A stretch of 64,000 bases of DNA, from assembly GCF_003259935.1 (NCBI RefSeq), contig NZ_QLMH01000007.1, forward strand, positions 62,001 to 126,000, given 5' to 3'. Origin of the DNA: Paranoxybacillus vitaminiphilus (GTDB lineage: Bacteria; Bacillota; Bacilli; Bacillales; Anoxybacillaceae). This document shows positions 55,614-63,606 of the stretch, piece by piece. Made by a program: the position numbers and the translations under genes. Each line of letters begins with the position of its first letter. Positions within the stretch are counted from its first letter, which is position 1. The notes under the pieces were generated by a model. That model saw only the letters and a program-made list of their open reading frames with translations, had not been told where the DNA came from and made no database searches.

Positions 55614-56600
55614 ATGAGGCTAATTATGATTGACGAGTACAACGATAAAACGATGCAATTGGCAAGACCTGTTTATGATCGCCATCGCCGTGTATTGTTA
55701 GCAGCAGGGCGGACGATTCATCCGAAATATTTGGAACGTTTGCGGCAAATGGATATTAAATATTTGTTTGTCGATGATTTCATTTCAGAAGGAATTACAA
55801 TGGAAGAATTAATGGATATGCCATCATGGATGGAAGCGACGGAAATTGTCCAAAAAGCTTTTGAAGACGTAAAAGCAAACAAACCGTTCAATGTTCGTGA
55901 ACTGCAAAAACTTGCGGTGAAATTAGTAGATGAAGTAAGCAGACGTAAAATGATTATCATTATTCCGTCCACTTCTTTGGCTGCGGAGCTTCGGCCTTAT
56001 GCCCATGCTGTGAATGTCGCGCTTTTATCGCTGCAGCTGGGAAAGCAGCTGCGGCTCAATGGTTTACAAATGCACGACTTAGCAATGGGAGCTTTATTAC
56101 ACGATATTGGAAAAGCAGTGGAAGGAGACGAACATCATGCGATAAAAGGTTTCGAGTATTTGCGGAAAAACAGGGAAATCAGTCTATTGTCTGCTCATGT
56201 TGCCTATCAGCATCATGAAGCCTTTAACGGGGAAGGTGCTCCGAGAAAAGTTCGTCATAAAGAAATCCACCAATATGCGCAAATTTGCGGGATTGCCAAT
56301 CGGTTTGAAAATCTCATTTCTGAAGAAGGCATTCCGCCGCATGAAGCGATGGAAGCTTTGATGGCAAAAAGCAATATCGATTTTGCACAGGATTTAGTCC
56401 GCCTTTTCGTTAATACAATTCCTTCTTATCCGCCAGGCGCAAAGGTGAAAATGAGCGATGGCAGGGAGGCAATCGTAACGAAAATTGTGAATCACATGCA
56501 GCGGCCATACATTCGCTATTTATCAACGAACGAGGAAATTTCATTGGCAGAGAAACCGAATTTGCTCATTATTAGCGTTACAGATAAAGATAAAAAATGA
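55614..56600 (+). CDS. HD-GYP-like domain protein
   Basis: A 328-residue soluble protein. A short N-terminal region (LARPVYDRHRRVLLAAGRTI) is typical of Firmicute HD-GYP proteins. The HD domain has LLHDIGKAVEGDEHHAIKGF near 165-185 and VAYQHHEAFNGEGAP near 200. Where active cyclic-di-GMP phosphodiesterases have HHE.xDGxGYP, this one reads NGEGAP, so the GYP motif is degenerate. It may have lost cyclic-di-GMP activity or act on another substrate. AAAGGAGCAG precedes the ATG. It lies close to a GGDEF-EAL gene. Confidence 0.87.
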   Translation: MRLIMIDEYNDKTMQLARPVYDRHRRVLLAAGRTIHPKYLERLRQMDIKYLFVDDFISEGITMEELMDMPSWMEATEIVQKAFEDVKANKPFNVRELQKLAVKLVDEVSRRKMIIIIPSTSLAAELRPYAHAVNVALLSLQLGKQLRLNGLQMHDLAMGALLHDIGKAVEGDEHHAIKGFEYLRKNREISLLSAHVAYQHHEAFNGEGAPRKVRHKEIHQYAQICGIANRFENLISEEGIPPHEAMEALMAKSNIDFAQDLVRLFVNTIPSYPPGAKVKMSDGREAIVTKIVNHMQRPYIRYLSTNEEISLAEKPNLLIISVTDKDKK

Positions 56601-56713
56601 GGCTGTCCCCATAAGTGTCTGACCTCACGCGAAACCCATCATATATAGTGTTTTCGTCTAATGTTTTATATGATGGTGGTTGTGGGGTCTGATACTTGGA
56701 TTAGGGGCAGCCT
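56599..56713. repeat. Dispersed palindromic repeat, copy K (forward orientation)
   Basis: Arms AGGCTGTCCCC / GGGGCAGCCT, AGTGTCTGACCTCACG / TTGTGGGGTCTGATACT and CCATCATATATAG / TATATGATGG. Convergent position between the HD-GYP gene and the DUF1128 gene; it overlaps the HD-GYP stop codon by two bases. Confidence 0.9.
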
Positions 56714-56717
56714 ATTT

Positions 56718-56960
56718 TTATTTTTTGCGCAAATTCCCTAATTCTTCGGCAATTGCTTGCATTTCACTCGGGCTGAATGATGTTTTTTTCATGACCATAT
56801 CGTAAATGTCTTTTAAGTCGTCATACAAACTTTCATCAAAATGAGAAGGCTTGATGGCATCAAAATTTAATACTTTAAGTTTTTCCTTAATTTTTTCAAT
56901 CATGTATTCAATATTTTCTATTGATTTTTTTGTTAAATCCAACGTATTCATTCCTTTCAT
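56718..56960 (-). CDS. yfkK: DUF1128 family protein (YfkK)
   Basis: An 80-residue helical, charged protein matching YfkK: LDLTKKSIENIEYMIEKIKE then LNFDAIKPSHFDESLYDDLKD. Function unknown. Divergent from the phosphatase gene yfkJ as in B. subtilis. The start could be ATG 56960 or 56951; the AAAGGA between them touches the second, so I keep the first. Confidence 0.87.
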   Translation of the reverse strand: MKGMNTLDLTKKSIENIEYMIEKIKEKLKVLNFDAIKPSHFDESLYDDLKDIYDMVMKKTSFSPSEMQAIAEELGNLRKK

Positions 56961-57069
56961 ATGTAATTATCCACATTGTAACATACGGGATGTATATTTT
57001 CTTAACTTTTTCCATTATCGAATTTTGTTTATAATGTGTTAGTAAGCAGGGGAAGGAGTTGTCAGGAAA

Positions 57070-57540
57070 ATGGTGAAAGTATTGTTCGTTTGTTTAGGGA
57101 ATATTTGCCGTTCACCAATGGCGGAAGCGATTTTTCGCGATTTAGTGAAGAAAGAAGGGCTCGAAGATAAAATTATCATTGATTCAGCAGGCACAGGAAA
57201 TTGGCACATTGGCAAACCGCCGCATCAAGGAACACAACAAATTTTAATGAAAAATAATATTAGCTTTGAGGGGATTCGTGCCCGACAAGTTGTGAAAGAG
57301 GATTTGGAAACGTTTGATTATATTATTGCTATGGATGTTGAAAATTTAGGAAATTTACGGCGATTGGCCGGATACAATAAAACCGGCTTTATCGGCCGGC
57401 TTCTCGATTTTGTACCGGATAGCGATATTGCAGATGTGCCAGACCCTTACTATACGGGTAATTTTGATGAAGTGTATGAGCTGATTCAAAAAGGGTGTAA
57501 AAACTTGCTGGAAACGATAAAAAAAGAGCATCATTTATAA
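57070..57540 (+). CDS. yfkJ: Low-molecular-weight protein-tyrosine phosphatase (YfkJ)
   Basis: A 156-residue cytoplasmic phosphatase. The active-site P-loop VCLGNICRSPMAEA (C-x5-R-S) is at residues 6-18 and the general-acid Asp lies in DVPDPYYTG near 122-126. In B. subtilis YfkJ dephosphorylates protein tyrosine and influences stress resistance. First gene of yfkJ-yfkI-yfkH; GGGGAAGGAG lies upstream. Confidence 0.93.
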   Translation: MVKVLFVCLGNICRSPMAEAIFRDLVKKEGLEDKIIIDSAGTGNWHIGKPPHQGTQQILMKNNISFEGIRARQVVKEDLETFDYIIAMDVENLGNLRRLAGYNKTGFIGRLLDFVPDSDIADVPDPYYTGNFDEVYELIQKGCKNLLETIKKEHHL

Positions 57541-57566
57541 ACAACATATTGAAAAGAGGAGGAATA

Positions 57567-57887
57567 ATGGTTAGGAAGATTAATAAGGTATGGAAAGGAA
57601 TCATGATTGGTGCAGCTATCGGTGCGGCTATGTCTCTTCTTGATCAAGAAATAAGAAAAAAGTTAGGTGCTGACAATAAGTTAGCTCATTTCCTAAAAGA
57701 TCCAGTTCATATTGTTGAAAAAGTTAGCCAACATATACATAAATGCCGACAATCATTGGAGCAGTTGTCTGAGGATATTTCTTTTATCGCGGACAAAATA
57801 AAAGAAATAAACGAAAAAACACCTGAAGTGCTCGAATTGGTTAAAGAAACATTTGCACGGCGAAAGGACGATGATCCTCAACTGTAA
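57567..57887 (+). CDS. yfkI: YfkI-like (YtxH-type) protein
   Basis: A 106-residue protein with a short N-terminal hydrophobic stretch (GIMIGAAIGAAMSLL) of the YtxH type and a charged helical remainder. The ATG at 57567 has GAGGAGG before it. Between yfkJ and yfkH, exactly the B. subtilis order. Function unknown, possibly envelope-stress related. Confidence 0.82.
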   Translation: MVRKINKVWKGIMIGAAIGAAMSLLDQEIRKKLGADNKLAHFLKDPVHIVEKVSQHIHKCRQSLEQLSEDISFIADKIKEINEKTPEVLELVKETFARRKDDDPQL

Positions 57888-57902
57888 ATTGGGGGAAGAA
57901 GC

Positions 57903-58736
57903 ATGATAATTGACCTCTCGTTTGTTCGGGAGCTTGTGAAGCGGTTTCAAGAAGATGAGATTTCTCGTTTATCGGCAGAATTGGCGTATTTTTTTCTTCT
58001 GTCCCTTTTTCCTTTTTTAATTTTCTTATTTACATTGCTTGCCTATTTGCCTATTCCACATGAAGATGTATTGTTGCTTGTGCGTGAATATGCGCCAAAA
58101 GAGGCGCTTCGCTTAATCGAAACAAACGTACATGCCATGATGGACCATCAAAACGGAAAATTGTTGTCATTTAGCATTATCGCAACGGTTTGGTCGGCCT
58201 CTAATGGGATTAATGCGCTTGTCCGCGCTTTTAACCGCGCTTACGATGTGAAGGAAGAGCGTTCTTTTATTGCGGCAAGAGGAATGTCGGTTTTATTAAC
58301 GTTTGCGATGATGTCTGTCATTGTTGTTGCGCTTGTCCTTCCTGTTTTCGGACGGGCGCTTGGCAGTTTTTTGTTTTCGGCATTTGGCTTTTCCAGTGAG
58401 TTTTTAGCGGTTTGGAATACATTCAGATGGGGGGGCAGCTCTGTGATTTTGTTTATCGTTTTTACCGCTTTATATTATTTTGCTCCCAATAAGCATTTAC
58501 GTATAAAGGATGTAACAAGAGGCGCTTTGTTTGCAACGATTGGCTGGATGGTTGTTTCGTTTGCTTTTTCTTATTATGTGGGAAATTTGACTGATTACAC
58601 AGTGATGTATGGGAGCCTCGGCGGCATTATTATATTGATGGTTTGGTTTTATTTATCAGGGATGATTATTGTTTTAGGAGGAGAAATGAATGCGCTTTTT
58701 TCTTGCCGCCGCCAGAAAAGAATGTACGAACGTTAA
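57903..58736 (+). CDS. yfkH: YihY/BrkB-family membrane protein (YfkH)
   Basis: A 277-residue membrane protein of the YihY/virulence factor BrkB family with six predicted helices. Family marks: RLSAELAYFFLLSLFPFLIF near 20-40, IIATVWSASNGINALVRAFN near 90-110 and YGSLGGIIILMVWFYLSGMI near 235-255. Despite an old annotation it is not RNase BN. It is 15 bp after yfkI. Confidence 0.9.
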   Translation: MIIDLSFVRELVKRFQEDEISRLSAELAYFFLLSLFPFLIFLFTLLAYLPIPHEDVLLLVREYAPKEALRLIETNVHAMMDHQNGKLLSFSIIATVWSASNGINALVRAFNRAYDVKEERSFIAARGMSVLLTFAMMSVIVVALVLPVFGRALGSFLFSAFGFSSEFLAVWNTFRWGGSSVILFIVFTALYYFAPNKHLRIKDVTRGALFATIGWMVVSFAFSYYVGNLTDYTVMYGSLGGIIILMVWFYLSGMIIVLGGEMNALFSCRRQKRMYER

Positions 58737-58829
58737 AACCACAAACTTCCTCTCATGAAGAAAAAGAAGCGAGAGATATTAAATGCTGTAAGGCTGGTTG
58801 CCTTCACTCCATCATGAGGGGGATTTTAC

Positions 58830-58934
58830 ATGACGAAGCATACAAAAAAAGATGGCGGTACGAAACAAAAAGGAAAGCATAAACCGAAGCATAAAACAAG
58901 CGGAAGCGCTAACGGACAAAACGGTTATCATTAA
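58830..58934 (+). CDS. Small Lys/His-rich protein, 34 residues
   Basis: A short gene with a clear GAGGGGGA site before the ATG. The product MTKHTKKDGGTKQKGKHKPK and then HKTSGSANGQNGYH is strongly basic, without hydrophobic residues. This composition resembles small acid-soluble spore proteins or other spore-core peptides, but I do not recognise a specific family. It lies just after yfkH and before repeat copy L. Confidence 0.6.
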   Translation: MTKHTKKDGGTKQKGKHKPKHKTSGSANGQNGYH

Positions 58935-58943
58935 AAAGGAAAT

Positions 58944-59035
58944 GAGGCTGACCCATAAGTGTCTGACCTCACATGCATTTCACTATCTTATATATTGTGT
59001 TGTGGGGTCTGATACTTTGTTTTTGGGTCAGCCTC
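58944..59035. repeat. Dispersed palindromic repeat, copy L (forward, near consensus)
   Basis: Perfect outer arms GAGGCTGACCCA / TGGGTCAGCCTC; inner AAGTGTCTGACCTCAC / TGTGGGGTCTGATACTT; centre ATTTCACTATCTTATATATTG (in part). Convergent position between the 34-residue gene and the small minus-strand gene. Confidence 0.93.
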
Positions 59036-59062
59036 TATCTTTGTTAGATTGGCAACCGTTTT

Positions 59063-59209
59063 TTATTCAACGATTTCTTCATAATGGTAATATGTTTGGT
59101 TATAAATGTGTTCAATTTCTGCGTCTGTCATATAAAGAAGTTCGCTTTTGTTAATTCCTTTCATTTTTTCAATAAAATCAATCATATTTTTCCGTTCCGC
59201 TCTACTCAT
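59063..59209 (-). CDS. Small protein of the BH0509 type
   Basis: A 48-residue protein, MSRAERKNMIDFIEKMKGIN then KSELLYMTDAEIEHIYNQTY. The pattern MSR.ERKNMI.....G....L..MTD.EL..IY is that of short BH0509-like proteins of bacilli. AAAGGAG lies nine bases before the ATG at 59209. Function unknown. Confidence 0.7.
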   Translation of the reverse strand: MSRAERKNMIDFIEKMKGINKSELLYMTDAEIEHIYNQTYYHYEEIVE

Positions 59210-59333
59210 TGATCATCGCTCCTTTAATCTGTTTTAAAACAGTATTTTTATGTTAATTGTATTATATAACAGATTTTAAAAAACGGTCAATATATTTTCT
59301 GAAAATTAGGCGAAAAAATAAAAAGCCTGTCAA

Positions 59334-60497
59334 TCACTTTAAAGCGATTTCAGGCTTTTTGCGTACAAACAAGGCTGCTGCAATGGTTAACAATATAAAA
59401 CTTATGACAATAAAAAAGCTTCCGCCTTGCCAATATTGAATGACCACACCGCTAATGAAGGGACCGACAATGCTGCCGATGCTATAAAGAATTCCGCACA
59501 GCAAATTTCCGGCAGGAAGCAAATGTTTAGGGAGAAGGTCAGCCGTGTATGACATTCCTAGTGAAAATAAAGATCCAACAAACATGCCGGCAATAAAAAA
59601 GCAAACAAAAAGAGCGATAAAGGATTGCGAAAGCACGCTGGCTGTTATAAAGCTGATACAACCGATAAATAGCGCGAATATAAGAACGGTCTTTCGCGGA
59701 AAACGGTCGCTCAATAAACCAAGTGGCAGCTGAAAGACGATGCCGCCAATCGTAAAGGCCGGCAAAAGAACAGAGACATGTTGTACAGGAATATTCTCGC
59801 GAAGAGCGAAAATTGGAAAGCTTCCGTTGACGGCTGTTTCTAAAAAGCCGTAAGCAAACGGTAATAGAAGAGCAACCCACGCGTATTTCCAAGCTTGTGC
59901 AAATCGTTTAAACGTAGCAAAGAAGCTTTCATGTTCATCAGCGGCATCTGGATATTCATTTTTTAACAAAAATAAGGTCAGCCAACCAAGTAAGCTGAGA
60001 AAAGATGAAATGATAAACGGCAGTGACTGATGCACTTCAACAAGCGGTGTCAGCAGCGGCCCGACCGCGAAACCGATGCCGAAAAATAAACCGTACAACG
60101 ACAAGTTGCGGCCGCGGCGATGAGGCGGCGAAAAATCTGTAATCCACGTTTGCGTGGCAAAATGCAGCATATGATCGCCGATGCCAATCAAAAGCCGTAA
60201 CAAAAACCAGAACATAAACGAGTGCCAAAGTGGAAATACAGCCAGTGATAGTAATACAATAAAGCCACCGAACATAATAATCGGTTTGTATCCATATTTT
60301 CTAAGCGGCTTCTCCATAAATGGAGAAATAAGCAGCACGCCGATGTATAAAGCCGTCGCGTGAATACCATTTAGTGACGAAGAAAATCCATTTTTTTCAA
60401 GGATAATTGAAATAAGCGGCAGCAGCAAACCTTGTGATAGTCCGGAAATGGCAACAATACTGACTAAAATCCAAAAATGTATGTTGTTCATTTTCAT
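59334..60497 (-). CDS. yfkF: MFS transporter (YfkF-like)
   Basis: A 387-residue major facilitator with 12 predicted helices. The first cytoplasmic loop motif is GFSSSLNGIHATALYIGVLL...PFMEKPLRKYGYK and the signature RLLIGIGDHMLHFATQTWI near 95. A second conserved loop, PLGLLSDRFPRKTVLIF, lies near 260. Substrate unknown; drug or sugar efflux are options. Position before the cation exchanger gene matches yfkF. The unusual extra is a terminator-like A/T-rich end at 59310-59350. Confidence 0.87.
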   Translation of the reverse strand: MKMNNIHFWILVSIVAISGLSQGLLLPLISIILEKNGFSSSLNGIHATALYIGVLLISPFMEKPLRKYGYKPIIMFGGFIVLLSLAVFPLWHSFMFWFLLRLLIGIGDHMLHFATQTWITDFSPPHRRGRNLSLYGLFFGIGFAVGPLLTPLVEVHQSLPFIISSFLSLLGWLTLFLLKNEYPDAADEHESFFATFKRFAQAWKYAWVALLLPFAYGFLETAVNGSFPIFALRENIPVQHVSVLLPAFTIGGIVFQLPLGLLSDRFPRKTVLIFALFIGCISFITASVLSQSFIALFVCFFIAGMFVGSLFSLGMSYTADLLPKHLLPAGNLLCGILYSIGSIVGPFISGVVIQYWQGGSFFIVISFILLTIAAALFVRKKPEIALK

Positions 60498-60735
60498 AAA
60501 AATAACCCCGTCTGAAAGAAGTCACACTGAATAAAATAGTACAATATATTTTTCGTTAATGACAAGAAAAATGAGGTAATACAAAATGGAATTTCAGAAG
60601 TGACAGAATCGTCTGAACTCATTTAACATCCTTTTAAGTTCTCTGTCCTTGAGGGAATATTTGTCTATTTTATATTGATTTGAGACATAAAAAGCGGGAA
60701 AATGTTCATGATAGAATAAAAAATAACATTACACT

Positions 60736-61809
60736 ATGAAGGGCTGGAAATGTATGTTTAATAAGCTCTTTTCTTTCATGGTATTCGTTGGTGTGCCGCT
60801 GTCTATTGTCGGCAGTATTTTGCACTGGCCTTCCATTCTTATGTTTGTGATTTACTGCTTAACGATTATTGCATTAGCAAGTTATATGGGAAGAGCGACC
60901 GAGAGCTTAGCGATTGTAGCGGGACCGCGAATTGGCGGTTTGCTAAATGCAACGTTTGGCAACGCTGTTGAGCTGATTATTTCGATTTTTGCTTTAAAAG
61001 CGGGACTGGTAGAAGTTGTGCTGGCTTCCTTAACCGGTTCAGTGCTGGGGAATTTATTGTTAGTTGCAGGATTGTCCTTTTTTGTCGGCGGTTTGAAATA
61101 TAAACGTCAAGAATTCAATGTATATGATGCCCGCCACAACGCCGGTTTATTAACATTTGCCATCTTAGTCGCATTTGTCATACCGGAAGTTTTCTCAATG
61201 ACCATGTCCGAAGCGAAAACATTATCGCTCAGTGTCGGCATTTCTGTTATTATGATTACCCTTTACTTAGCTGCGTTATATTTTAAGCTTGTTACACACC
61301 GCGGGGTTTATCAGCATAAATCAGATGAAGTCGAAGAGCATGAGGAGCCGGAGTGGTCAAAAGGGAAGTCGATGGCGATTTTGGCGCTTGCCACTGCCGC
61401 AGTTGCTTATGTATCGGAAAATTTAGTACATACATTTGAGACGGTTGCGGAGTCATTTGGCTGGAGCGAACTGTTTATCGGGGTCATCATTGTTGCGATT
61501 GTCGGTAATGCCGCAGAACACGCTTCAGCGATTATTATGGCCTATAAAAATAAAATGAATGTTGCTGTTGAAATTGCGATTGGCTCAACATTGCAAATCG
61601 CGATGTTTGTCGCACCTGTCCTTGTGCTCGTTTCGCTGCTTTTCCCTGTGCAAATGCCGCTAGTCTTTTCTTTGCCTGAATTAATTGCGATGGCCACAGC
61701 CGTTCTGCTTACCATCGTTCTTTCAAATGATGGCGATACCAACTGGTTTGAAGGGGCAACGATGCTGGCGGCTTACATTATTATGGGAATAGGTTTTTAT
61801 TTATTATAA
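60736..61809 (+). CDS. yfkE: Calcium/proton antiporter (ChaA/CaxA; YfkE)
   Basis: A 357-residue cation exchanger with 11 helices. The two inverted CaxA repeats are each marked by an acidic motif: NATFGNAVELIISIFALKAG near 75-95 and IVGNAAEHASAIIMAYKNKMN near 255-275; between them is an acidic loop (EVEEHEEPEW). It exports calcium for protons. The true start may be the ATG at 60754 (MFNKLFSF); a GGGCTGG lies in front of neither ideally. Single gene. Confidence 0.92.
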   Translation: MKGWKCMFNKLFSFMVFVGVPLSIVGSILHWPSILMFVIYCLTIIALASYMGRATESLAIVAGPRIGGLLNATFGNAVELIISIFALKAGLVEVVLASLTGSVLGNLLLVAGLSFFVGGLKYKRQEFNVYDARHNAGLLTFAILVAFVIPEVFSMTMSEAKTLSLSVGISVIMITLYLAALYFKLVTHRGVYQHKSDEVEEHEEPEWSKGKSMAILALATAAVAYVSENLVHTFETVAESFGWSELFIGVIIVAIVGNAAEHASAIIMAYKNKMNVAVEIAIGSTLQIAMFVAPVLVLVSLLFPVQMPLVFSLPELIAMATAVLLTIVLSNDGDTNWFEGATMLAAYIIMGIGFYLL

Positions 61810-61823
61810 GCATTTTATAAAAA

Positions 61824-61943
61824 AGGGCTGACCTATAAGTGTTTTACCTCATGTGTAATCCATCATATATAGTGTTCTTACTTGGTGTTATGTACTGTAT
61901 ATGATGGTTTCGGGGTTTGACACTTTGTTTTAGGGTCGGCCTC
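61824..61943. repeat. Dispersed palindromic repeat, copy M (forward orientation)
   Basis: Arms AGGGCTGACCTA / AGGGTCGGCCT, AAGTGTTTTACCTCATG / CGGGGTTTGACACTT and CCATCATATATAG / TATATGATGG. The centre matches copy K. Both neighbouring genes are read rightwards, so it probably ends the yfkE transcript. Confidence 0.85.
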
Positions 61944-62058
61944 ATTTTCTGTTTGGACAAAACATATATCATCAATAGGTGAAAAAGAAACATCATTTAA
62001 ATAGCTAGTCGTTATTATCCTTTTATTTCATAAACGAATAAATTTTCGGAGGACTAAA

Positions 62059-62667
62059 ATGATTTATCGTTTTTTATTTTACATCGTTGGTTTGTTTATT
62101 ATTTCGTTCGGTGTTGCATTAACGATTAAAGCTGATTTAGGTGCTGGGGCATGGGATGCGTTAAATGTTGGTTTAGCAGAAACAATCGGCTTTACGGTTG
62201 GAACGTGGGTTGTGATTGTCGGCGCTGTATTAATGAGTATTAATGCTATTCTCTTAAGAAGATTTCCAGAAATATTAGCTATTGCTACCATTATTATTAT
62301 CGGTATGTTTATTGACTTTTGGCTGAAATTTATTTTTGACAATTGGGAACCATCTGGTTTGTTGTTGCGGTTTTTGTTATTTTTGCTCGGTTTAATCGTT
62401 ATTTCTATCGGGGTATCTATTTATTTGCAGGCAAAATTTCCACTTAATCCGATTGATCAATTTATGATGGTTCTTAAAGAGAAATTGAAAATTACATTAA
62501 TGACGGCAAAAACGATAGGAGAAGTGTTGGCGCTTATTTTAGCGCTGGCATTTAATGGTCCAATAGGGGTAGGTACCATTGTGATTACGCTTCTTATTGG
62601 GCCGTTTATTCAATTTTTCTTTCCTAAATTTGAGCATCTATTTAAACAAATGAGCAAAAGTCACTAG
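62059..62667 (+). CDS. YczE/YyaS/YitT-family membrane protein
   Basis: A 202-residue membrane protein with five predicted helices. The family motif GVALTIKADLGAGAWDALNVGLAE lies near 20-40 and is partly repeated as GVSIYLQAKFPLNPIDQFMM near 115-135. Homologues in bacilli are of unknown function; YczE has been linked to lipopeptide production. It is not part of the B. subtilis yfkE-yfkD order, so it appears to be an insertion into the cluster. CGGAGG precedes the ATG. Confidence 0.85.
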   Translation: MIYRFLFYIVGLFIISFGVALTIKADLGAGAWDALNVGLAETIGFTVGTWVVIVGAVLMSINAILLRRFPEILAIATIIIIGMFIDFWLKFIFDNWEPSGLLLRFLLFLLGLIVISIGVSIYLQAKFPLNPIDQFMMVLKEKLKITLMTAKTIGEVLALILALAFNGPIGVGTIVITLLIGPFIQFFFPKFEHLFKQMSKSH

Positions 62668-62762
62668 AAATTTTCAAGTGGCTTTTTCATGATTTGATGG
62701 ATAAACGGTTTATCTTTGAAAAAAATAACGGTGTAAGCAGTATTTTGAAAGGAGTGAGCGTG

Positions 62763-63551
62763 ATGAAAAAATGGAGTCTTATCTGTTTTATTAGTTTCTT
62801 TTTCTTCCAATCATCTGTTATCGCTGCAGAGTCTGCACAAACGTATACAGTTCCAAATTCAGTAATGGATATATCAAAAGATAATACGTACCCGAATCCG
62901 ACGCAAGATTTGCCATATTTACAGCCGAGTAAATTTGCCAAGCAATTAATTGATTCAGCCAACGTAGAAATTGAAAATCCTGAATTAATTCGTTTATTAA
63001 ATGAATCTTCTGCTGCAACTACACCGTTTGCGATTGGCTACCGCGCCACTATTTACTTAGGACAATGGCCGCTTAATTATCAATCAACAGAAACGGCAAT
63101 CAATTGGGAGTATCAAAAAATGAATACGAATTTTTATGATAATCGCGGCGGAAATGCTCCGCAAAAACTTTTTTATAAGCAAGAGATGCAAAAACATATT
63201 CACGGTGGCTTAACCGCAAAAATTCCGAATGAAGAAGCCGTCAAAAAGATGATGCTATTAACAGCAATGAAAAAGACAAATTTGCCATTGGCGTTCGATA
63301 CGGTGATTGGCATAGGAACGAAAAAAGACCGAGTCTATAACGTCCCTGCAAAAAAACTTGGCTATTTATATGCTTATGCTCCTGCTGTCAATGAAAAAGG
63401 AAAGGTCACATACGGGGAAGTATATGTCGTCTTAAAAGGAAACAAAAAACGCATTGTTGTGAAAAATATTACAACCCAAGGAATTGGCGCATGGATTCCG
63501 GTACAAGACCGCGTATCACTTTCCTACATCATCAGCGACTCTCCAAGATAA
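62763..63551 (+). CDS. yfkD: YfkD-like secreted protein
   Basis: A 262-residue exported protein. A signal peptide is visible (KKWSLICFISFFFFQSSVIA, cut after AAA/AE). The mature part matches YfkD: NTYPNPTQDLPYLQPSKFAK, then IGYRATIYLGQWPLNYQSTET and a GAWIPVQDRVSLSY tail. Function unknown. I use ATG 62763, with AAAGGAGTG before it; the frame upstream to 62694 lacks a signal peptide context. Neighbour of yfkAB as in B. subtilis. Confidence 0.87.
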   Translation: MKKWSLICFISFFFFQSSVIAAESAQTYTVPNSVMDISKDNTYPNPTQDLPYLQPSKFAKQLIDSANVEIENPELIRLLNESSAATTPFAIGYRATIYLGQWPLNYQSTETAINWEYQKMNTNFYDNRGGNAPQKLFYKQEMQKHIHGGLTAKIPNEEAVKKMMLLTAMKKTNLPLAFDTVIGIGTKKDRVYNVPAKKLGYLYAYAPAVNEKGKVTYGEVYVVLKGNKKRIVVKNITTQGIGAWIPVQDRVSLSYIISDSPR

Positions 63552-63554
63552 AAA

Positions 63555-63606
63555 AGGGGTCTGTCCCCATCGCGTTAACGCGGTGAATCAATGGGGGCAG
63601 ACCTCT
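63555..63606. terminator. Bidirectional terminator, separate hairpin type
   Basis: GGTCTGTCCCCAT pairs with ATGGGGGCAGACC around CGCGTTAACGCG, itself a perfect palindrome. It shares the GGTCTG theme with the dispersed repeats but not their sequence. Located between convergent yfkD and yfkAB, with T-tracts outward. Confidence 0.8.

Noticed and set aside
18340-61943. Repeats considered as a CRISPR array
   Set aside because: The copies are dispersed, each about 100 bp, palindromic and between genes; there are no regular spacers and no cas genes.
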